Origin: Lotus japonicus
Lineage: Eukaryota > Streptophyta > Magnoliopsida > Fabales > Fabaceae
DNA length: 64,000 nt
NCBI RefSeq assembly: GCF_012489685.1
Contig: NC_080042.1
Span: 59,935,069 to 59,999,068, forward strand
Direction: 5' to 3'
The notes under the pieces are model-generated. The model was not told the DNA's origin and made no database searches. It worked only from the letters and a program-made list of their open reading frames with translations. Made by a program: the position numbers and the translations under genes. Below, one piece after another: positions 32,386-43,682 of the stretch (within the stretch, counting starts at the first letter, position 1; the number at the start of each line of letters is the position of its first letter).

Positions 32386-34131
32386 TCAAGTTTTGGATCT
32401 TGGGACATATGTCTTTCTCCCGTCATGTGTTGCTTGCATCCACTGTCCAAGTTCCATGGTTGGAGTTTCGATGGACCTATTGAAGATATCTGCAACATAT
32501 ATAATCTTATCCCTAGGTACCCACTTTCTGGGTCCTTTCTTGTTAGTTAGCCCAGAAGTTCTGACAACTTTGGGTCTTTCAACAGGATAATATACAGGAA
32601 TTTTTGCATGATATTTAGACATGGAGAAAGATCCCTTTATAAGAAGAGGTTTAGCAGCTTCAGCAGGTACAGGGTCAGGCAATATGGTACCAGAGGGAAC
32701 AAAGCATTCATACAAAGATTTAGCTTTAGGCACAGAGGGCTCATTTCTAATTGGTTTAGAATACCCAATGCCACGCATTCCATTTCTGCTCACGCCATAG
32801 ATCAATGAAGCCATCAAGCTTCTATCTACGCTTTTAGCCAGGAATCTTTGAAAAGATTTTTCATACTTAGATTCATGCTTACTATCAGAGGCATCGCAGG
32901 CAATAACTTCTTCTAACTTAGCAATTTGATTCTTAAGCACAGAGTTAGAATTAACTAAAGCATGGTTATCATTTTTCAAATCAGATATGATTTTCTCATG
33001 TTCAGAAGAAGTTTCAGAGGCAGCAGAGAAATTCTTTTTCAACCTTTTATGCTTAGTCAAGAGAGAGTTATATTTATCCATAATTTCAGACAAAGCATCT
33101 TTAAGTTCAGAAGTTGAGAAAGAATCAAATACCTCATTTTCATCGTCAGAGTCTGGATCTCCTTCTGATTCTGAGTCAGAGTCAACAGCATCCTTTGACT
33201 CTGCTCCTTTGTCTTTGACAATAGCCGTGAGTCCTTGAACTTCACCATCAGAGTCAACATCCTCTGACTCTGATTCATCAAAAGTCACCTTCAGACTTTT
33301 CTTTGGTTTGAAATGCTTCTTTAACTTTTTGTCCTTTGATGAGCCTTTGTATTTGCTCTGCCTGTGCTTCCAGATGCAGTTGAATTTTCTGGATATCAGA
33401 GTCAGCTCATCTTCATCAGAATCTTCTGATGCTTCTTCAGATTCTTCTGCTTCAGCTTGGAGAGCTTTTGACTTCTCAGATTTAGCCTTCTCAGAGCGCT
33501 TCAGCTCATGGCATTTCAGTATGCTGATGAGTTCTTCTAAACTCATATGCTCAACATCTCTTGTAAGCTCTATTGAAGTCACTAAAGGCATCCAGCTTTC
33601 AGGAAGACTTCTGATGACCCTTATGACATGATCTTTTGTAGTGTAGCTTTTGTTGAGAGGTCTTATTCCAACTACGAGCAACTGAAATCTGGAAAACATA
33701 TCCTCAATGGATTCGTCAGGTTCCATTTGGAAGGATTCATACTGCTTGATCAGAGACAACGCCTTTGTCTCTTTCACCTTTTTGTTTCCTTCATGTGTCA
33801 TCTTTAAGGAATCAAATATGCCCTTGGCGGAATCACGATCAGTAATTTTCTCATATTCTTCATATGAAATGGCACTTTGTAGAATAGCTCTTGATCGGTG
33901 ATGATCTCTGAACTCCTTCTTTTGATCTTCACTCATCTTCTCCCTTGGGATTTTTACACCATGTTCATCAACAGGAGGGGTGTAGCCATAAACAACAAAA
34001 TCCCAAAGATCAGGATCAAAGCCAAGAAAGAAGCTTTTGATTCTATCTTTCCAAAAATCAAATCTCTGACCATCAAAGATAGGTGGTCTTGCACTGTATT
34101 GATATTTGCTTGTAGTAGTGGTGGAATCCAT
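32386..34131 (-). CDS. Gag of nested element 2 (581 aa), lacking the zinc knuckle
   Basis: Close relative of the gag at 25646-27424, starting MDSTTTTSKYQYSARPPIF and ending HDGRKTYVPRSKT. It lacks the same zinc-knuckle block: the sequence goes from SKYKGSSKDKK straight to LKKHFKPKKSLK. It has a second in-frame deletion of about a dozen residues after HELKRSE compared with nested element 1, and RGPR/KNPR-type changes near the C-terminus. The frame is fully open, so loss of the zinc knuckle predates both insertions and did not stop mobility. Confidence 0.9.
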   Translation of the reverse strand: MDSTTTTSKYQYSARPPIFDGQRFDFWKDRIKSFFLGFDPDLWDFVVYGYTPPVDEHGVKIPREKMSEDQKKEFRDHHRSRAILQSAISYEEYEKITDRDSAKGIFDSLKMTHEGNKKVKETKALSLIKQYESFQMEPDESIEDMFSRFQLLVVGIRPLNKSYTTKDHVIRVIRSLPESWMPLVTSIELTRDVEHMSLEELISILKCHELKRSEKAKSEKSKALQAEAEESEEASEDSDEDELTLISRKFNCIWKHRQSKYKGSSKDKKLKKHFKPKKSLKVTFDESESEDVDSDGEVQGLTAIVKDKGAESKDAVDSDSESEGDPDSDDENEVFDSFSTSELKDALSEIMDKYNSLLTKHKRLKKNFSAASETSSEHEKIISDLKNDNHALVNSNSVLKNQIAKLEEVIACDASDSKHESKYEKSFQRFLAKSVDRSLMASLIYGVSRNGMRGIGYSKPIRNEPSVPKAKSLYECFVPSGTILPDPVPAEAAKPLLIKGSFSMSKYHAKIPVYYPVERPKVVRTSGLTNKKGPRKWVPRDKIIYVADIFNRSIETPTMELGQWMQATHDGRKTYVPRSKT

Positions 34132-34205
34132 GAGTTTTTCACACTGGCCCGGATCTACTGAACACTGTTAAGTGTGGTAATCAGAACTTGCGCTCTGATA
34201 CCAAT

Positions 34206-35411
34206 TGAAGGTGTGAAAAACGACTAGAAGGGGGGGGTTGAATAGCGTTTTCAATATAAAAACTTTCCCCTTAAGATTTAAAGTAAATCTTTTCGGTTTC
34301 TCTAAGATAGATGGTGCAGCGGATAAAGATAGAGAGAAGAGAAAAGCACACAAGTATTTTATCCTGGTTCACTTGATAAATCCCTCAAGCTAATCCAGTC
34401 CACCCGTTAAGGTGATTTCTTCCTTCTTAGAATGAAGGCAATCCACTAATCAGATAATTGTTACAACTGCACTTGAAACCTACAAGTGACTAACAATACA
34501 CTGACTTAGCTATCACTAAGATTCACTCTCTTAGTCTTCTCTAGGATCCGATCAACCTTGATCTCCTAAAGGAATCACCACTAAGATTCACTCTCTTAGT
34601 CTTCTTAAGGATACTGACCTACCCGGTCCCTTAAGGAAAATCAAACAACTGTTTGAGGTTGGTGTTTACAAAGGTTTGCTTCTAAATAAGCTGAGTGTAA
34701 ACTAAATAAGAACAGAGGAAGAAAGTAGAGGCTTGAATCTTTTCTTGTATTGCAGCTCTTGATTTCTCTCACTCTTAGTCTTTCTTCTTTTCTTCAGCCT
34801 TTTATAGTCCAAGGTGCAAAGGATATTTCTGTTGAGAGAATATGACCGTTGGAGGGCATTTCTGGAACTTCCAGAACCTGCTGTGGCTGAACCTTGGTAG
34901 GTAGGCTTTTCAGAATAGTACACTGCTCTTGTACTTCTCGATAGAGACATTTGCCTTTAACCATTGACTTCTGATCAGAGTTATGCTTCGTGTTGGAACT
35001 TGTGAAGCTTGGTGATCAGAGTCAGAGGGATGCTTGGATCCTCTGACCTTCGTAACTTCTGCTTCTGGACCTTCAGAGCTTCTGAACCTTCAGAGCCTCT
35101 GGTCCCTCAGAGCTTCTGGTCTTCAGATCTTCTGATCCTCAGATCTTCTGATCCTCTGATCTTCTGATCCTCTGATCCTCAGATCCTCTGATCTTCAGAT
35201 CCTCTGATCCTCAGATCCTCTGATCTTCTGATCTTCTGATCTTCTGATCTTCAGAACTTCTGACGAATATATCTTCTGGTGTCAGAATCAGAACCTGTTT
35301 GTCAAAACACTCAAGACAAACATTAGAGTATCATAGTTGTTCATCCACAAATAAATACTTGTTATCATCAAAACATAGAGTTGTACCACATGACCAAATC
35401 TTGATCTTACA
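34206..35411 (-). repeat. 5' LTR of nested element 2
   Basis: 1206 bp; one base difference visible near 34715 (gag/gat) and fewer minisatellite units than its partner LTR. Confidence 0.9.
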
Positions 35412-36274
35412 GCAATCACCCAGCCTCTCCTGAAACCAACCTCTCCATCATTCCCTATACTCACCTCCAACCCACATCTCTCTCTGAGTGCATCAATATT
35501 TTCTATCATGAAGCCTCCTTGAGGCTCCGCAATGTGCACGGTCAGACTGATCTCAGTGAGAATGCTGAAAATGTGGCTGATGAGTGGAACAATCTGAGCA
35601 CTTGGCTAGTGGCTCAAGTTCCGATTATGATGCAGCTCCTGCATGCAGAGGGCAGTCAGAGCATTGAGGCTGCAAAGCAAAGGTTTGCTAGAAGGGTGGC
35701 TCTTCATGAACTAGAACAGAGAAATAAGCTTCTTGAAGCTATTGAAGAAGCCAAGAGAAAGAAAGAACAAGCAGAAGAAGCTGCACGTCAAGCAGCAGCT
35801 CAAGCTGAACAAGCCAGACTTGAGGCAGAGCGACTTGAAGCTGAGGCTGAAGCTCTTAGATGCCAAGCACTTGCACCAGTTGTGTTTACTCCTGCTGCTT
35901 CTGCTTCCATTCCAGATCCTCAAGCTGCTCAGAATGTTCCTTCCAGTTCTACTCAGACAAGCTCATCCAGACTCGACATCATGGAACAACGTCTTGACAC
36001 TCATGAATCCATGCTGATTGAGATGAAGCACATGATGATGGAACTTCTGCGACGCACTGACAAACCTTAGTTTCAGGATCTCTTCTTTTTCCTTCTTTTT
36101 CGTTACCTTTGTTTTATCTTCTTATTAAACTCTGTTTCTTTTTATTTATTTATTCTCTTTTGTCCGTTTGTGATTATATATGCATAACTATATACTTATG
36201 TCACATATGTTTGCTAAACTCGTTTTATTCATAATTGTTTTGTGTTTACATCATATTTCTTTCCATCATATAAT

Positions 36275-36667
36275 CTAGAATGGAGGATCTCTCCTCATTC
36301 TTCTGCACTCCTGGCGCTGCTCTGACCTATCCTTCTCCAGACGCTCCAGTACATGCTGGATGTTGCTGAGCCTGATCTTTAGCTCATCCCTCTCCAGAAT
36401 CTCTTCTGAAGTCTTGAGCTTCTCTTCCAAACTCTCTTTCTCTTCCAGCAGCTTGAGTTCAAGCCGGCTGAGTTCTTGCACCTCCTCCACGAAGGCAAGA
36501 AATTCCTTCAGGTCTCTCTCCAACTCTGGACGCAGGTCCTCTTCCAGCAGTGTCCGTGTCAGCTCCGCGATGGTAGTTGCATCCTCTGGATGCCTGATGT
36601 TCAGGAACAAGTCCTCTTCAAAGGCCTTCTTCCTCAGCTCTTCTAGTGCTACGTTGTATGATGCCAT
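36275..36667 (-). CDS. Antisense ORF of the retrotransposon (copy B), 130 aa
   Basis: Same protein as at 15375-15767, residue for residue in the two translations (at least one silent change, c/t near 36356). The TATA box on the minus strand is at 36717-36726. It lies downstream of the broken ORF3 and convergent with it. See the copy A entry for domain description. Confidence 0.6.
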   Translation of the reverse strand: MASYNVALEELRKKAFEEDLFLNIRHPEDATTIAELTRTLLEEDLRPELERDLKEFLAFVEEVQELSRLELKLLEEKESLEEKLKTSEEILERDELKIRLSNIQHVLERLEKDRSEQRQECRRMRRDPPF

Positions 36668-36726
36668 TTTTCACTACAAATTGTTCACGGTGTGAAGCTT
36701 ACCTTTCTCTCCAACGCTTTATATAG

Positions 36727-37466
36727 GCTTCACTTTATCTCTGAAAGTTAATGCTCTTACAGTTTCTCGAGGTTAAGTTCTTGGTAACTGACCCTTCTAT
36801 TTACTCCCTTGACCGGTGGTAAACGTACTTCTCTTGCATTAACTCCTTTATCTATTTCGCCTACCTCTGATTCTTACATCGTTTTCATTTTCTTTAAACT
36901 TAGACCTTCTCTAAGGGGGAGTACCTTGTACTTCAAGCTAAGTTTTTCACACCCCAAGCTTTTTGCTTATGACAAAAGGGGGGAGTAAACCCAGTTTTTG
37001 ATGTGTAAGATGTGTTAGTGTGATTTATTTTTCTTTTGGAGATTTTAAGAGTTCCACCTTCATGACCATAGATGTGTCACTGGGCAAATACAAGGAATAC
37101 ATTTCACTTCTTCTGAAGTGATTCTAAGTTGACTCTGATACCCAAGACTCTGATACCTTGTCCATGACTCTGATTACTTATGCGCTCTGATTATTCGTTT
37201 TTCATCTATGTCATAAGTTTTTCACTCTGAACTCTTATATCATTTAGCTCAGAATCTAGACTTTACAAACGTTTTCATCAAGTATTAGATTCAGGGGGAG
37301 CTAAGCTCAGAATCAAGCAGTGACTTGAATTCAGTATGAGCAAGATAAACTATTCACATCAGGATAAGTATTATTCTATATTTCTAAACTCTGAGTGAAT
37401 TCAGTTTAATGTTTAAGAATTGTTCATCAAAAATCTTAGTTTTGTCATCATCAAAAAGGGGGAGAT
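36727..37466 (+). other. 3' untranslated region and polypurine tract of copy B
   Basis: Equivalent to 15827-16566. The likely polypurine tract aaaaagggggagat is at 37453-37466, next to the LTR. No sense gene. Confidence 0.6.
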
Positions 37467-38686
37467 TGTAAGATCAAGTTTTGATCTAGTAGTACAACTC
37501 TATGTTTTGATGATTACAAGTTAACCTTTTGATATGAACAATTGTGGTACTCTAACGTGTTTTTCTGAGTGTGCTATTTACAGGCTCTGACCTCAACTCA
37601 ATCTCACACAAATCAGAAGCACTGTGTATAAAGGGTAACCCAAGCAACGCTTTCGCATTCACCATGTTCAGTATGAACAGTGGAAAAGCTTCAGAAGTTC
37701 TGAAGCAATACAAACTCTGATGTGGACTCAGTCGCTAGAAGCTCTGAAGATCCAGAAGTTCTGATAACCAAGAAACACTGAAGGTTCAGATGTTCTGATG
37801 GTGTAGAAGACTCTGAAGATCCAGAAGCTGAATAGTGGAAACTCTGAAGTCCAGAAGCAAGAAACTCTGAAGGCCATGTTCTTCCCTCTGAGTTCAGAAT
37901 CAGAAGATACAATGGTTAGAGGATCTGTGCTTTCCCTCTGACTCTGATCAACCGGCTTCACAAGTTCCAATATGAAGTATTCCCCTGATCAGAAGTCTCC
38001 TAGGTTAAAAGGTCAAGTCGCTATCCAAGTACAAAAGCAAGTGTACCTTCCTGACGACCTACCTAACGTTCTCAGCCACAGCAGAAGCTGGATTTTCCAG
38101 AACTGCCCTCCAACGGTAGCATTTCCCATGCAACGCTCAACCCTAATCCTTGGAGTATATATAGAGGCTGAAGATTGAAAGAAGCAAGAAGAAAGAAACA
38201 CATATACGCGCAAGACATATTCAAAATATTCTAAGCTTTCTTTCATCTGAAATTCATTGTGTTTACTATTAGCTTTTTAGAAGCAAATCTCTTGTAAACA
38301 ATTCTTTGATAAACAGTTTGTTTAGTTCCTTTAGGAGATCAAGGTTGATCGGATCCTAGAGAAGACTAAGAGAGTGAATCTTAGTGTGAGCTAAGTCAGT
38401 GTAATTGTTAGTCACTTGTAGGTTTCAAGTGCAGTTGTAACTCTTACCTGATTAGTGGATTGCCTTCATTCTAAGAAGGAAGAAATCACCTTAACGGGTG
38501 GACTGGAGTAGCTTGAGTGATTTATCAAGTGAACCAGGATAAAATCCTTGTGTGCTTTTCTATCTCTTATCTTTAGCACTTAAGTTCTCGAAAGATTTGT
38601 CAAAATCTTTAAGGTGGAAGTTTTGTTCTGAAAACGTTATTCAAACCCCCCCCCCCCCCCCCTTTCTACCGTTTTTCATACCTTCA
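37467..38686 (+). repeat. 3' LTR of copy B (1220 bp)
   Basis: TGTAAG...CCTTCA. Differs from 16567-17776 by the C run (17 versus 7) and, by eye, one substitution. Confidence 0.95.
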
Positions 38687-38996
38687 AGGCAGCTTTAATG
38701 CAATCAGTGATCAACTATTTTTTTTTGGTTGTTGTAATTTTATTGTTTGATCATTTTATTTTGAACCTCACTTGTAACAGGCTCCTGGTTTTTGGGCTTG
38801 ACCCTTTTGTGAGATGAACAACACTCTGACCCAAAAAAAAAATGCATGAAATAAGTGGTTCACATATTGTAAAGTCTGCACTTATATTATTTTTTCAGAA
38901 GATGTTTTTAAAATATAATTTAATAATTTTTTTCCTTCACACAAATACATAATTTGTTCCAATATCAAAATCAAACTGACTTAAAATGAAATGCTT
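38687..38996. other. Right flank of the retrotransposon complex; possible 3' end of a LINE or gene
   Basis: Includes a T-rich stretch and, at 38770-38845, ttgtaacaggctcctggtttttgggcttg... followed by an A run (around 38834). This resembles a polyadenylated retroposed tail, but no reading frame supports it. No TSD matches the left flank of copy A. Confidence 0.3.
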
Positions 38997-41900
38997 TCAA
39001 TTATTTCCTAAACTTGAATTTCTATTGTGTCTCCTATCGACTGCCGCCAACGTCGATGAGAATGTCGGGACTAAGCCAGAAGGTCCAGCTTGAAATAGAG
39101 TTTGCATCTGAACTCCTTGGTAAGGAACCTGGACGTTTTGGTGTTGTATAAACTGTGGAAACACCTGAACTCCATTAGTCATATTCACGGCATAAGTAGG
39201 TTGCAAAAATGGAAGTCCAGTTGAAGCACGAACAACAGGATAGTGGACTTGTTGTACAATAGGCTCCATGTTATAAACCTGTACCTATCCAGATTATGTC
39301 CACGAGAAAAGAATTTAATGAGAAACTTGAGTAAACACCACTGAAGGGAAAATAAATAAATTATACAACCATTCTAATTACCTAATTCACAGATTCTTGG
39401 GTCAAAGGTATTTCCTGTGGATGTTGGGGCAACAAAGTAACTCTGTTGTTATCCACATCACCGCGACCTGCATTATTCGGTGAACTCTGAGTCTGCACAG
39501 GTTATGACCAGGAATCAGAGACTCACACATTGATGCATTTAAGTAAACTTAAAAATAAGAAGATAATGAAAAACACTCACCACTTCATTCACAGATACTT
39601 GGCTTGAATGAATCATGACTGGGACTTCTCGCTGCTTAGATTTACGCTTATTTTGTTTTGTCGACACCGTGTTCTGATTTGAACGCTTGTTCTGCAAAAT
39701 TTGTAAGCACAGATCACTCTAAAAAGAAAACTTGAGCACAATGCAAAAAAATTTAAGATGAATGACAAGTATTTCATTTACAGATACTTGGGTGGATGAG
39801 GAGTCATTTCCCTTCTTCCGTTGCTGCGATTTAAGTTTACTTGCCACCGAAGCCCCCTTATTCTGCCGATCTACGCTGCCAACGTTTGTCTGTAAATCAT
39901 TTCAATTTTAACAATTATATATCCAAATGCACAAGCAACATGATTATGATCAGACCAGGCAATAAATATGGTGAATATCAGAATCACCTCGTCGTCTGTG
40001 CTGTCCTCAATTCCTTCACTTGCAGATTCACCTGTTTCACTGTTATTGACTTGATCAGGATAAAGCAAAACCGGGCACGTACGAATCGTGTGTCCAATAC
40101 CCCTGCAATTTGAGCAATGCCTTCTCTTGGTGACAGTTCTGGTCTTCTTGGGGGCACCTCTACCCTGTACAACAGTTGGATCACCCACATTAAAGACTGC
40201 ACTCTTTGTTGCACTACCCGGTTTGCGACTCTTCTGAACATCCCTCAACAGCTTATAAATGTCTTCCATTACACTTGAAAAATCATCATCCTTTTCGCAT
40301 GCTATTTCTGCGAGATAGTTGCATGCGGCAGACATAGCTCCTTTTCGCAACAATTTCATATTCTGTGAATGAATACTAGGCTCTGAAATTGAATACACAT
40401 GAGCAGACTTGGCTGTTTTCAACCACCTCTTAGAAACTAGATTGCTTGGAAATTCATCAATATACTCACTTCTCATCCCAGCTATTATATGAGAACAAGG
40501 GATGCCATAAAACTCAAAATAACCACATTCACATACAAACTTTTTCTGGTTCTTATCATAAACAACAATATATTCTTTTCTGCGATTGCTAATTTTTCTC
40601 ATTTTCATCATCACAATATTGGCCACCTCAGAACGCTCCACATTTAGCCCCAGGGCATCTTCAATTTGACCCTTGACTTCCCAAAACATGCTCCTTGTTA
40701 ATATTTTGGCAGCTCCATACTCAATGCCACTAAGTGCAGTTGTCATAACAGGCTCACCATAAGAAGACTTAAAATCAGATTCCAACTCATTGTGCCTGTA
40801 TTTCTTCATAGCCCGCTCAAAATTGAAAAGAAAATCCAACAAGGAACACTTACAATGCAGATAATTATTTATGAATGAGTTAATACCTTCACATAAGGAT
40901 GTCGTCCTAATACCGGCAAAAAATTTGTCTTGCATGAAGGTGCTTGCCCAAGAAGCTCTTGTCTCATACATCGTATCAATCCATGGATTGTTGGCTATAC
41001 CATATTTCTCAACCAGTTTATCCCACTTCTCTCCAAACTTGTCAGGGTTTAAGTTAGCGTACACAAATAACTTGAATTCATCTGCAAAATCAAGATTTCT
41101 AATATTTTTCAAAGCATTCTGGTGAATGTGCCATGCACATTGACGATGCGTGGTATTCGGCCACACAACTCTAATAGCTTCCTTCATTGCTAGATCTCCA
41201 TCTGTAACCGCCACCTTAGGATGCCTGTTAAACATTGCTTCAGTCAAGGTTTCCAAAACCCATATGAAAGTCTCAGTTTTCTCATCATGAACAAGTGCAG
41301 CAGCAAAGATAGTTGTTTGCTTATGGTGGTTGTATCCACAAAAAATCACAAGAGGTTTGTTATACTTGTTCTTCTTGTATGTGCTATCAAAGGCAACCAC
41401 ATCTCCAAACACGTTATAATCCATTCTACTGGTTCCATCACACCATAGAAAGTTAAGGAGATTACCTTGTTCCGATTTGTTGTACTTGAAGAAAAATAGT
41501 GGGTCACTGTCAAGTTTTCCTTGTAAATAGGACAGCGCCGCAACTGCATCACCATCTTTGACTCTTTTCCTTTTTTGCTTGTCTAGGTGGTTGGCCAAGT
41601 CCTTGCCGGTAAAGCCTACGGACTCAGCCCCACCTTTTTGGCCCATCATCACCTCCATAATATTGCGGGTCCTCACACCAAATAGGTTCATACCTTCTGC
41701 TTGAGCTTTGTCCCCTTCACTCAATTGCCGGAATTTTGGAATCAAATGAACATGCTTATATGGTGTTAATGGGTGATTGTGTTCATCGCAAAAAAAACCA
41801 CTTTCCACCTTTTACTGCTAGAAAAACAACGAAATCGAATTCTAGCAAGGCAACCCACTCTAGTTAGGTTGTTTTCTTCTGCCACTATTATGCATATGCT

Positions 41901-42312
41901 TCTGATGCCTTTGTCCAGCCCTATTGCACACCACCTGTCGTGAGATAATCTTTCCATCATCATCCTTGTATACATCATCTTTTCTTGGAGAGAATCCACG
42001 GATACGAGCATATTTAGAATAGAATTCACATGCTTCCTCCTCAGAAGAGAAATCCATCCCTCTAATGTCGTCTGCAGACAATTCAGTAATCCTTTTCATG
42101 ACTTTAACTTCTACATCAGAGTTTTTTTGACTGTCATTTCCAGTTTCAAACATCTCATCGACATCCACAAAATTTTCCCCATCATTATCCCCTTCATTCA
42201 CACCCTGCTTCAAACCGTTGGCAGGGCTAGAATTCAGACTATCATCCTCATCGATGATATAAAGCTCGTCATCAAACGGATTAAGCCAATTATCTCCTGA
42301 AGAATCATTCAT
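38997..42312 (-). CDS. FAR1/FHY3-related (FRS) transposase-derived protein, five exons, two compensating frameshifts
   Basis: Coding exons (minus): 42312-39988, 39889-39782, 39691-39581, 39492-39391, 39278-38997, all phase 0, about 975 aa. Order: acidic N-terminus; FAR1 DNA-binding domain (FSSEEEACEFYSKYARIRGF ... TRVGCLARIRF ... DEHNHPL); MULE transposase domain (VVAFDSTYKKNKYNKPLV, VTDGDLAMKEAI, QCAWHIHQNALKNI); SWIM zinc finger (CECGYFEFYGIPCSHI); CCHC knuckle (HCSNCRGIGHTIRTCP); a Gln/Val-rich tail. FRS proteins are Mutator-derived transcription regulators, known from far-red light signalling. Odd: between about 41871 and 41798, some 25 codons of the FAR1 domain (LTRVGC...KRWKV) are read only in another frame, with a TAG in the main frame at 41860-41862. 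The frame then returns exactly at a run of 8 T (minus). A leader intron with acceptor tttcag ends just before the ATG. Either a damaged gene or two sequencing errors in homopolymers. Confidence 0.85.
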
Positions 42313-43376
42313 TTTCCCAACTCTGAAATAAAATCAAAACCGACGATTCAAGACATTGCTACCTAATAAAACCATACTTAGGGTAAAAATAATTAAAAAT
42401 CATACCAGTTCAGGTAGCCGCAACTTCGATCCCTGCTCAATAGAGTAGTGTACAAGTCGAAACTCTTGTATCAAAATCTTACAGCGACACAGACGAGCAC
42501 AACCAAATTCATCAGTGAAAGCACAGTTGAAGAAGAATCACCTGTGAAACCCTCGAAATCACACAAACCAAAGGCTACCGAAGACGACAGTTCAAATAGA
42601 TGAAATGAAATCAGGAAATCAATCTAGGTGACTTCAGGAACAAAACCTATCTCATAAACCCTAATCTAATCTTTCACGAACCCAGAATGTAAATTACCTC
42701 CAAGATCTTTTTAACTTAGCTTTTGTTTTCTTTTACCTTAGCTAAGGGACCAACTTATAAATAAATGAAGTTAGGGGGTAAATTCATGATTTACGAAAGG
42801 ATATTGCTATTATTCCGGATTTAAAAAAATCGAAACAAATGAAATAATGTCATTGGTCCACGCAATTCCTGTACGCTACCCATAAAAAAGTTGCGGGCAC
42901 CACAGAAATTGCCTTTTTTTTTTTAACTAACAAATGGGGCAGGTTAGTAACACAGTAACATACAAACAAGAATTAAACTACTAAACTAGTGGGTAGCCTA
43001 CTAGTAATAATATAATATTACGAAATGAGTAATGATATATACACACCTCATTTTTAAAACACTTCATTTTCACCTCTTTTTGTTTCTATCTCTCTCCTCT
43101 TACCATCTATCACATCTCATACTTTCTCTCCCTTATTTTTTCTTTTCTTCCTATCTCTCTCATCATTCCACCTCACACACCTCTCTTGTGTGAGTAACAT
43201 TATTCATTACGAAATCCAAACTTGCGTATTGAACTACAAGTAATAATTTCTTAGTGTGTCAGCCTAGCTTGCTATGAATTGTCCCATATCATCTTTAATA
43301 GGGCCTCACTTTATCACTTTATCATATTGTTTAATATTAAATTTGAAATTGAAAGGCAAAACAAAAGTTCAAGAAG
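42313..43376. promoter_or_regulatory. 5' leader/promoter side of the FRS gene and AT-rich intergenic DNA
   Basis: A leader intron probably separates the ATG from an upstream exon around 42410-42600. From 43033 to 43200 is a pyrimidine-rich stretch (ctctctcc/catctc), possibly a MITE remnant. No ORF of interest. Confidence 0.4.
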
Positions 43377-43379
43377 TAA

Positions 43380-43682
43380 GGCCTATTTGATAACTGTTTC
43401 CAAAACAGTTTTTAATTTTTAAAAACTGAAAACTTGTTTGATAAGACCTGTTTTTAAAAACAGTTTTTGAAAACAGTTCTCATTTTCAGTTTTTAAAACA
43501 AAAAAACTAAAATAGGTAAAAGATGTTTTCAGTTTCAGTTTTTAGTTTTTAGATATCAGTTTTCTAAATGTTCGAAAACATGTCATTCAAACTGTTTTTT
43601 TTTTTTCTAAAAACTGTTTTTAAGAATTGTTTCTGAAAATTATTTTAAAAACTGAAAACTAAAACTGCTATCAAACAGGCCC
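43380..43682. mobile_element. Tourist-like (PIF/Harbinger) MITE, 303 bp
   Basis: Terminal inverted repeats: ggcctatttgataactgttt on the left, and the reverse of gctatcaaacaggccc on the right. TAA flanks both ends (43377-43379 and 43683-43685). The interior is rich in inverted aaaacagtttt/aaaactg motifs and could fold into a hairpin. Confidence 0.8.

Larger units (their letters stand above)
30492..35411 (-). mobile_element. Nested gag-only LTR retrotransposon 2 (4920 bp), opposite strand, target duplication GCAAT
   Basis: LTRs 34206-35411 (5') and 30492-31713 (3') on the minus strand, flanked by gcaat at 30487-30491 and 35412-35416. Primer-binding site (ggtatcagagc on the minus strand) next to 34206 and polypurine tract next to 31713. 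Same family and same internal deletion as nested element 1, but a separate insertion: different site, orientation and target duplication. Only gag is encoded. Confidence 0.95.
23195..36070 (+). pseudogene. ORF3 of copy B, split by two nested retrotransposons
   Basis: Three exon-like pieces, 23039/23195-24302, 29395-30491 and 35417-36070, together equal copy A's ORF3 in length (3015 bp from 23039) once the inserts and one copy of each target duplication are set aside. The pieces differ from copy A by a handful of substitutions (e.g. Lys/Asn and Trp/Arg near 24183, Leu/Pro near 29711, Lys/Glu near 30339, Tyr/His near 30382, Gln/Pro near 35620). So the ORF was intact when the inserts landed. As it stands, the first piece ends 2 codons into the first insert and the protein is truncated to about 370 aa, keeping the N-terminal globular region only. 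Confidence 0.95.
16567..38686 (+). mobile_element. SIRE/Maximus-like Ty1/copia retrotransposon, copy B, full length with two nested insertions
   Basis: Order: LTR (16567-17776), primer-binding site, gag, protease-integrase-RT-RNase H (the copia order, integrase before RT), ORF3, antisense ORF, polypurine tract, LTR (37467-38686). Nested elements occupy 24303-29389 and 30492-35411. Without them the element is about 12.1 kb. The two LTRs are almost identical, so insertion was recent. Pol has one amber codon (21438-21440), and ORF3 is broken, so this copy is not autonomous now. No target duplication can be checked because the left flank is copy A. Confidence 0.95.

Noticed and set aside
42821..42960. 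Possible promoter elements of the FRS gene and T-rich stretches.
   Set aside because: No motif distinct enough from the AT-rich background.
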